In this document: one piece after another, positions 1-3,887 of the stretch | How the letters are laid out: every line of letters begins with the position of its first letter | Position numbering within the stretch: position 1 is the stretch's first letter | Source: CAYQDR01 sp964416315 | Lineage (GTDB): Bacteria > Methylomirabilota > Methylomirabilia > Rokubacteriales > DASRDR01 | DNA length: 5,512 nucleotides | Assembly (NCBI GenBank): GCA_964416315.1 | Contig: CAYQDR010000185.1 | Span: 1 to 5,512 of the forward strand | Reading direction: 5' to 3' | Notes under the pieces: generated by a model | The model's input: the letters and a program-made list of their open reading frames with translations, nothing else | What the model was told of the DNA's origin: nothing | The model's database searches: none | Made by a program: the position numbers and the translations under genes

Positions 1-31
1 AGACAGAGGAGAACATCCCGACTGACGGCAT
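1..31 (-). CDS. Possible start of the next gene in the minus-strand cluster (partial, runs off the left edge)
   Basis: On the minus strand an AGGAGG Shine-Dalgarno sequence (positions 41 to 36) lies 4 bases before an ATG at 31 to 29. The ten visible codons read MPSVGMFSSV with no stop before the edge. No family can be recognised from ten residues. In clusters with a family 1 solute-binding protein the next gene is usually a MalF/UgpA-type permease, so that is the natural guess, but it rests on context alone. The gap of about 190 bases after the preceding stop is longer than usual within an operon, so the gene could have its own promoter. The support is only the ribosome binding site and the open frame. 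Confidence 0.3.
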   Translation of the reverse strand, partial: MPSVGMFSSV

Positions 32-221
32 GAAGCCTCCTCTTCGGCCGGCGAAAGCTGCCGGCGGGGGGATATCAGGGTATAGGGTCGAGGCACGAAC
101 TCGGTCCTAGGGCCCAAAGCGCGATGCGTCATCGGGTCGGTGGCCGTGCGCCCGCGTTAGACGGAGGGCGAACCGCTCGGACGACGCGAGACTTCAATCG
201 CGCAGCGCTTTCAGATATGGG
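32..221. other. Intergenic region with small inverted repeats
   Basis: No convincing coding frame is present. GCCGGC occurs at 47-52 and again at 60-65 and can form a 6-bp stem with a 7-base loop. There is no T tract on either strand, so it is not a clear intrinsic terminator. CGATG-CGT-CATCG (122-134) is a short inverted repeat that could be a protein-binding site, and CCTAGG (105-110) is a restriction-like palindrome. In this GC-rich context none of these is strong evidence of function. Confidence 0.4.
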
Positions 222-1046
222 CTAGATGCGGATCCGTTTGATCTCGTCGTTCAGGGCCTTGAGGGCCTGCTCCGGCGTGGCGGTGCCGAGGAAGATCTTC
301 TCCAGGGTCGGCGGGAGGCGCGTCTCGACCTCGATGATCTTGTGCGTCGCCGGCTGGAACTTCCAGTAGGGCTCCTGGCCGGCCAGCACGACCTGGTGCT
401 TGAGGGCCTGGAACTCCGGGCTGCGGACGATCGACCGGCGGGCCACAACGTGGCCCGCCTTGGCCCACGCCACGCTGTTCCTGCTGAGCCAGCCGTAGAA
501 CCCCAGCGCCGCCTTCCGGCGGTTCTCGTCCTTGCGCCGCCCCTGCGGCGGGAGGACGAACTGGTGGGACGACGCCCACACCACCTTCTTCTTGAACCAC
601 TGGGGGGGATCGGCGCCAGCGTGAAGTCCATGTTGGCGGCCTGGAGGCCCGGGATGTTCCAGCCTCCCTGGACCATCATGCCGAACTTCCCGGTGCGGAA
701 CGCCTCCAGCGGATTGGTGATGCCCACCGGCACCACGCCGTGCTTCGTGTTGAGGTCGCGGTGGAACTCGGCGACCTCGACGGCCGCCGGGCTGTCCAGG
801 ATCGGGTTCCCCTTCTCGTCGAAGAGGTCGCCGCCGTTCTGCCAGAGGAGCATCTCGAAGAGCCACCGGGCGACCCCCGTCTGCGGCCACGCGATCCCGT
901 ACTGGTCACCCTTGGTCAGCGCCTTGGCGGTGGCCAGGAACTCGGCCATGTTGGTCGGCGCCTTGGGGCGGTCGCCCGCCCAGAGCCCGGCGGCCCGAAG
1001 AGCGTGTTGTTCAGGTAGAGGCCCATGCTCGGCACGTCCAGCGGGT
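222..1046 (-). pseudogene. ABC transporter solute-binding protein, family 1 (sugar type), N-terminally truncated and frameshifted
   Basis: This is the C-terminal two thirds of a periplasmic binding protein of the UgpB/MalE/AraN class, which would deliver a sugar, polyol or glycerol-phosphate-type solute to a membrane permease. It must be read in three frames. Frame one has LDVPSMGLYLNNTLF (about 1040-997). Frame two has RAAGLWAGDRPKAPTNMAEF through FEMLLWQNGGDLFDEKGNP and FRTGKFGMMVQGGWNIPG to LAPIPP (996 to about 608). Frame three has QWFKKKVVWASSHQFVLP to the end at EIKRIRI and a TAG stop at 222-224. These match the family's GLYYN, WAELLA, NGG, GKxAM and PxPP blocks. Both shifts fit the loss of one base: one near 996/997, the other in a seven-base C run (602-608) where eight would restore PPQWF. 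About 275 residues remain of a usual 410-450. The signal peptide and first lobe are absent, so the gene is broken or the assembly is faulty. Confidence 0.8.
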
Positions 1047-1174
1047 GATGTGGAGCGCTGCACGACCTGCTCGCGACCTTCCTGATCCGGTACCACCAGG
1101 CGCGCGCAGCGCGGTCGGCGGCTGAGGTCAACCGGGGGCCTCGGCCGTCCGTGGTGCGTGAGGCGGCGGACCGG
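1047..1174. other. Spacer between the dehydrogenase and the truncated binding protein, of unknown origin
   Basis: This is where the N-terminal third of the binding protein should be, but about 128 bases cannot hold the roughly 130 missing residues plus a signal peptide. No minus-strand frame here resembles a signal peptide or the family's first lobe, and there is no ribosome binding site. A plus-strand frame reads LHDLLATFLIRYHQARA. It looks protein-like, but it has no start or known homologue that I can name and it runs into the antisense of the dehydrogenase. The segment looks like a deletion or rearrangement junction. Confidence 0.45.
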
Positions 1175-2479
1175 TCAGGACAGTCCCGCGGCGAACCCCT
1201 CCAGGATCCCCGCGTCGGCGGCCAGGTCGAGGAACGTGAAGCGGCTCCGGATCAGGCGCGCGCGGTACACCGCCCCCCGGTAGAAGGACCGCGACCAGCC
1301 GAGCTCCTCCGGCGTGGTCGGCGCGCCGGCGCGGCGGAGCACGTCCCGGAGCGCCGCCGACGGCCGCAAGACCCCGGCGAGTCGCCCGCGCCAGGCCTCC
1401 CAGCTCGCGGCGAGCCTCGCGCTCAGCCGGTCGGCGGCGTCCCGATCGAGCCGTTTCGCGGACAGCTCGGCCCAGCAGGCGCGCCCGAGGTCGGGACCGA
1501 AGTGGCGGACCAACGCGGCCTCGTCCACGCTCGTGGGCCCGAGCCGCGGCGGCGCGCCGGCGAGCACCCGCTCCTGGAGGCAGGCCATCGTGAGCGTCGT
1601 CACGCCGATCTGCTCGCCGTGGAGCGAGGCCGGCCCCTCGGCCGGCCCGCGCATGTCCACGTAATGGCTGATCAGGTGCTCGCCCTGGCTGGCCGGGTAG
1701 CTGCCGCCGCAGATGGTCATGCCGAACCCCGACAGCGTGAGCGTCCGCGCGAGCCGCGCGATCGCGTCCCGGTCGCCGGCCACCAGCGCCTCCGGCTCGG
1801 CGAGCAGCGCCGCCTCGTCCTCGGCCAGGAGCGCGAACGGAGCCTCGCGGTAGGCCTGGCCGTGAAGCAGATGGGCCAGCAGCCAGTCGGCCTGGGCGGT
1901 CGGGCGGCAGAGGCTGTCCCCGAGCCCGGCGCGGATGAGTCGCACGGGGGCCCTGGCCAGGACGTCGAGGTCGAGGAACACGCCCCGGGCGGCCACGGCT
2001 GGCAAGGATCGCTTGAGCCCGTCCACGGTGATCGCCGCGCTCACCGAGGTGTAGCCGTTCATGGACGGGGCGGTCCCGAACACGGCGTAGGGCTTGCCGT
2101 CGCGCGCGGCGGCGTACTTGCAGATGTCGTTGAGCGTGCCGGACCCGACCGCGACCAGCCCGTCCGCCCGCCGGCTGGCCTGCCGGGCGGCCTCCACCGC
2201 GCCGATGTCGGCGTGCACGCCAGCCGGCAGCACGAGCCCGGCGACCTCGGCGATCGCCGCGAGCGCGCGCTCGACGCGCGCGCCGAGGACGTCGTGGGTG
2301 ATCGCGTCGCTGACGACCGCGAGCCGGCGTCCGAGACCGAGGCCGGCCACCAGGCTCGCCGCGTCATCCGACAGGCCGGGAGCGATGACGACGGACCGCG
2401 TCGGGACAGCGAGGACCCCGGGACCGTCCGGGTCTGGGTACCGGCCTTCGAGGAGTGCACGGATCGCGTCGGCGCTCAC
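1175..2479 (-). CDS. sn-Glycerol-1-phosphate dehydrogenase / AraM-like protein (iron-containing alcohol dehydrogenase superfamily)
   Basis: This 434-aa cytosolic protein belongs to the AraM/EgsA branch, whose characterised members interconvert dihydroxyacetone phosphate and sn-glycerol 1-phosphate with NAD(P)H and a divalent metal. The Rossmann-like N-terminal half carries the nucleotide-binding stretch VGSGTLNDICKYAA (111-124) and the substrate/metal stretch TAPSMNGYTS (136-145). The helical C-terminal half has GEHLISHYVDM (266-276) and LHGEQIGV (286-293), which supply the expected metal ligands His268 and His287. The third ligand is normally an Asp in the S-x-D-G motif, but here it is Asn141. 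The C-terminus ARLIRSRFTFLDLAADAGIL also fits the family. B. subtilis AraM is about 394 aa, so this protein is somewhat longer. The GTG at 2479 is preferred as start because it overlaps the upstream TGA as GTGA, indicating translational coupling; no Shine-Dalgarno is seen. The exact substrate is inferred and could be another polyol phosphate. Confidence 0.85.
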   Translation of the reverse strand: MSADAIRALLEGRYPDPDGPGVLAVPTRSVVIAPGLSDDAASLVAGLGLGRRLAVVSDAITHDVLGARVERALAAIAEVAGLVLPAGVHADIGAVEAARQASRRADGLVAVGSGTLNDICKYAAARDGKPYAVFGTAPSMNGYTSVSAAITVDGLKRSLPAVAARGVFLDLDVLARAPVRLIRAGLGDSLCRPTAQADWLLAHLLHGQAYREAPFALLAEDEAALLAEPEALVAGDRDAIARLARTLTLSGFGMTICGGSYPASQGEHLISHYVDMRGPAEGPASLHGEQIGVTTLTMACLQERVLAGAPPRLGPTSVDEAALVRHFGPDLGRACWAELSAKRLDRDAADRLSARLAASWEAWRGRLAGVLRPSAALRDVLRRAGAPTTPEELGWSRSFYRGAVYRARLIRSRFTFLDLAADAGILEGFAAGLS

Positions 2480-3174
2480 GGGCGCGGGCGTTCGCGGGGC
2501 CGGGACGGCTGCCGGGCCGCTGCCACGATGGCCCGCAACTGGGAGACCAGCAGCCCCTTGCGGGGCGAGAAGGACCCGTCGAAGGCCGCGGAGCCGATCG
2601 TGAAGGCGTCGGCGCCCGCGGCCACGAGGTCCCGGATGCGCGCGGGGGTGTTCACGCTGCCGGCCACGATGAGGTAGCCGGGCGTCGCCGCACGGGCGGC
2701 CCGCACCAGGTCCAGCGGCGCCGCCTCGGTCGCGCGGTACGCCAGGAGGTCCACGCCGGCGCAGCCGAGCCGGGCGAAGCGCTGGCAGTCGCCGGCGACG
2801 TCCTCGGGGCTCCCGCCGAGGAGGGTCGGATGGCCCTCGGGGCGCCCCGGGAAGGGGTAGTACGCCACGCCGCGCCCGGTCAGGATGTCGAGGATCGGCT
2901 CGACCTCGGTCCCGCCGAGCAGGCGGTCGACCCCGATCTCGACGGCGGCCCGAGCGGAGCGGAGACACGCCTCCGCGGTCGTGCTGACGACCTCGAGGTG
3001 CGTGATCCCACCGCACTCCTTGATGCGCTCGTTGAGGCGCCCGAGCACCCGGACGTCCACCCCGACGTCCTTGAACCCGAGGTGGGTGAGGCCGACGTCC
3101 CGGATCGCCTCGAAGACCTCCAGGCAGTCCTCCACCGTCTGGTCGTCGCGGGTGAACATGAAGATGAAGTCCAT
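2476..3174 (-). CDS. TIM-barrel protein of unknown specificity, probably phosphate-binding, coupled to the AraM-like dehydrogenase
   Basis: The 232-aa soluble protein has the alternating strand/helix pattern of a (beta/alpha)8 barrel. It starts with strand DFIFMFT, then GLTHLGFKDVGVD (28-40), THLEVVSTT (58-66), GVDRLLGG (81-88), VAYYPFPGRPEGHPT (103-117), GCAGVDLLAY (137-146), GYLIVAGSVNT (166-176) and GADAFTIGSAAFDGSF (187-202). The last two resemble the paired phosphate-binding loops after strands 7 and 8 in HisA/HisF, TrpF and ThiE-type barrels, so a phosphorylated ligand is likely. Possible acid/base residues include Asp36, Lys35, Glu61, His115 and Asp142. The length is near that of PcrB/GGGP synthase, which uses glycerol 1-phosphate, but the characteristic loops do not match, so I do not call it PcrB. 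It is the first gene of the cluster. ATG 3174 lies 10 bases after a TATAAT box with no ribosome binding site. The product, substrate and reaction are unknown; an aldolase, isomerase or epimerase acting with the dehydrogenase is an inference. Confidence 0.75.
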   Translation of the reverse strand: MDFIFMFTRDDQTVEDCLEVFEAIRDVGLTHLGFKDVGVDVRVLGRLNERIKECGGITHLEVVSTTAEACLRSARAAVEIGVDRLLGGTEVEPILDILTGRGVAYYPFPGRPEGHPTLLGGSPEDVAGDCQRFARLGCAGVDLLAYRATEAAPLDLVRAARAATPGYLIVAGSVNTPARIRDLVAAGADAFTIGSAAFDGSFSPRKGLLVSQLRAIVAAARQPSRPRERPRP

Positions 3175-3184
3175 GACGCGCGCG

Positions 3185-3190
3185 ATTATA
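3185..3190 (-). promoter_or_regulatory. Perfect -10 box (TATAAT) for the TIM-barrel/dehydrogenase cluster
   Basis: The minus strand reads TATAAT from 3190 to 3185, in surroundings that are otherwise almost all G and C. Transcription would begin about 6-8 bases later, near 3178, only a few bases before the ATG at 3174. The 10 bases between box and ATG (CGCGCGCGTC) hold no Shine-Dalgarno, so the mRNA would be leaderless or nearly so. At a 17-base spacing the -35 position reads CCCCAC, unlike TTGACA, so the promoter may depend on an activator or another sigma factor. Confidence 0.5.
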
Positions 3191-3232
3191 GACGATCGCC
3201 CGCCACGGTGGGGGGCCAGGCGAGCCCCTTCC

Positions 3233-3298
3233 GGCCAGGCGGCCGCGACCGGCGGTGGTGCCGAGCGCGATCCAGTTGGCGGCGCGGTAGCAGGTGCC
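3233..3298 (-). pseudogene. Short remnant resembling a DUF4338/DruA-type protein
   Basis: The minus strand encodes GTCYRAANWIALGTTAGRG followed by RLA. From memory of the family, G-T-C-Y-R-A-A-N-W followed by a G-x-T-x-GRG segment is a hallmark of DUF4338 proteins (PF14236), which include DruA of the Druantia defence system and many transposon-associated proteins of about 300-400 aa. Only about 22 residues are recognisable. The preceding WLLKTWVKISI (3331-3299) may also belong, since a similar Leu-Leu-x-Thr-x-Val stretch precedes the motif in the family, but the same DNA is better read as the permease fragment on the other strand. After RLA the similarity ends, and the frame runs into the promoter of the TIM-barrel gene. 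There is no start, stop or terminal repeat, so this is a gene scrap. A database search is needed to exclude coincidence. Confidence 0.5.
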
Positions 3299-3437
3299 GA
3301 TCGAGATCTTCACCCAGGTCTTCAGCAACCACTTCGGGACCGCCTCGGCCCGGGCCTCCATCCTGATCGTCGCGGCCGTCGTCCCCCTGTTCCTGACCTA
3401 CCGCGTCCTCGGCGAGCGGTCGGCCGTGACGCTGTGA
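3291..3437 (+). pseudogene. C-terminal fragment of a membrane protein, probably an ABC transporter permease
   Basis: The plus-strand frame opens just after a TAG at 3288-3290 and reads 48 residues to TGA 3435-3437. It begins VPIEIFTQVFSNHFGTASAR and continues with the hydrophobic segment ASILIVAAVVPLFLTYRVLG and a short polar tail. A short amphipathic stretch, a small-residue turn (GTASARAS), then one transmembrane helix and a basic end is how MalF/UgpA-type permeases finish. The family call rests on this architecture and not on a diagnostic motif. Every codon I checked in the interior ends in G or C. The remaining 230 or so residues are missing upstream, where the DNA changes to the DUF4338-like scrap on the opposite strand. 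The stop overlaps the next gene's GTG, so the two were probably once an operon. Confidence 0.5.
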
Positions 3438-3592
3438 GCGCGACCCACCGGTTCCCGGTCTCCGTCAAGGGCGTCGGCCTCGACGGGGCCCGGGTGGTGC
3501 TGCTGAGGAACGAGCGCGAGGAGTGGGAGCTGCCGGGCGGGAAGCTCGAGCCGGGTCAGGGCGCCGAGGAGTGCGTGGTCCGGGCGATCCGG
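3434..3592 (+). pseudogene. Nudix hydrolase, truncated inside its Nudix box
   Basis: The frame starts at GTG 3434, overlapping the previous stop as GTGA. It reads VSATHRFPVSVKGVGLDGAR, then VVLLRNEREEWELPGGKLEP and GQGAEECVVRAIR. This is the N-terminal half of a typical Nudix enzyme, which hydrolyses nucleoside diphosphate derivatives: a first strand, the LRNERxEWELPGGKLEPG signature and the start of the catalytic helix. In the Nudix box (G-x5-E-x7-R-E-U-x-E-E-x-G) the Gly is residue 36 and the Arg is residue 50. The first Glu is Gln42, the Glu after the Arg is Ala51, and the metal-binding E-E pair is missing because the similarity stops at about residue 53 of an expected 130-150. The frame stays open to 3895, but nothing after 3592 looks like Nudix sequence. 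It cannot be catalytically active. Confidence 0.7.
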
Positions 3593-3639
3593 GGACCCGG
3601 GAAAGTGCGTTTCAACTGCCTACGCCCATGCCGCGGATC

Positions 3640-3657
3640 GGGCGGCACGCGCCGCCC
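3640..3657. other. Strong GC hairpin
   Basis: GGGCGGC (3640-3646) pairs perfectly with GCCGCCC (3651-3657) across a 4-base ACGC loop. The stem has seven G-C pairs, stable enough to be a transcription terminator stem. No run of T follows on the plus strand and none is found on the minus side, so intrinsic termination is not established. It lies about 50 bases beyond the Nudix break. Confidence 0.4.
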
Positions 3658-3809
3658 ACCTCCCGGATATCCGCGCCTGCACCGAACCCGCTATATTACT
3701 AACAACGCAGGCGTTTTTGACTGCCGCGACAGAAACTGGCTAGTGGCCCCCGTCGGCTCAACCCCCACTACGCCGGCATCCAAACATCGTCGAATCATGG
3801 GGTTTCCTC

Positions 3810-3837
3810 TTGACGCGTGTGGCGAAGTGACTATCAT
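3810..3837 (+). promoter_or_regulatory. Sigma-70-type promoter for the family 5 solute-binding protein
   Basis: TTGACG at 3810-3815 (five of six matches to TTGACA) is followed after 16 bases by TATCAT at 3832-3837 (five of six matches to TATAAT). Transcription would start near 3844, giving a leader of about 44 bases before the ATG at 3888. The placement, spacing and relatively AT-rich setting make this the best promoter in the window. No operator-like repeat directly overlaps it. Confidence 0.6.
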
Positions 3838-3874
3838 GCTCGGGATGGTGCTCGTGGTGGAACGTTTCCTCGCC

Positions 3875-3881
3875 AAGGAGG
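3875..3881 (+). promoter_or_regulatory. Ribosome binding site deciding the start at 3888
   Basis: AAGGAGG lies 6 bases before the ATG at 3888-3890. It is a near-perfect match to the 16S rRNA anti-Shine-Dalgarno. It selects this ATG, which is followed directly by a signal peptide. Confidence 0.85.
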
Positions 3882-3887
3882 TCTCGC

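Larger units (their letters stand above)
3593..3887. other. Non-coding region upstream of the family 5 binding protein
   Basis: Nearly 300 bases with no convincing gene. GC content falls noticeably in 3690-3860 compared with the flanks. It holds a strong GC hairpin (3640-3657), a perfect 10-bp palindrome CGGATATCCG (3664-3673), an AT-rich stretch CTATATTACTAACAAC (3691-3706), an imperfect inverted repeat with TAGTGG (3741-3746) and CCACTA (3765-3770), and the promoter and leader of the gene at 3888. Open frames on either strand here lack start signals and protein-like composition. Confidence 0.55.

Noticed and set aside
342..1085. Plus-strand open frame opposite the truncated binding protein
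   Set aside because: The minus strand shows clear family 1 binding-protein sequence in three consecutive frames. The plus frame has no motif and no ribosome binding site.
1151..2677. Plus-strand open frame of about 508 codons
   Set aside because: It lies opposite the dehydrogenase and the end of the TIM-barrel gene. Its composition is Arg/Gly/Pro/Ala-rich, as expected for antisense GC-rich DNA, with no family resemblance.
2476..3174. Assignment of the TIM-barrel gene as PcrB (heptaprenylglyceryl phosphate synthase)
   Set aside because: It is attractive because the neighbour may make glycerol 1-phosphate and the lengths match, but the sequence blocks of PcrB (for example the GGGI and VVGN loops in their usual context) are not present.
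2480..3361. N-terminal extension of the dehydrogenase frame upstream of 2479
   Set aside because: It is out-of-frame antisense-like sequence overlapping the TIM-barrel gene and rich in Arg/Pro. Only the DUF4338-like piece at its far end looks like protein. The GTG at 2479 fits the stop-start overlap.
3717..3746. Second promoter candidate TTGACT with TAGTGG
   Set aside because: The spacing is 18 and the -10 element is poor. The TTGACG/TATCAT pair downstream is better and closer to the gene.
3740..3780. Integron attC-like site (GCTCAAC matches RYYYAAC)
   Set aside because: Only one core-like heptamer was found. There is no matching GTTRRRY partner at a suitable distance and no integrase or cassette structure.
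3691..3876. 61-codon minus-strand frame with a GVEPTGATSQF stretch
   Set aside because: It has no ribosome binding site and overlaps the promoter and leader of the gene at 3888. GVEPT-like stretches commonly come from translating T-arm-like DNA, so I treat it as non-coding.
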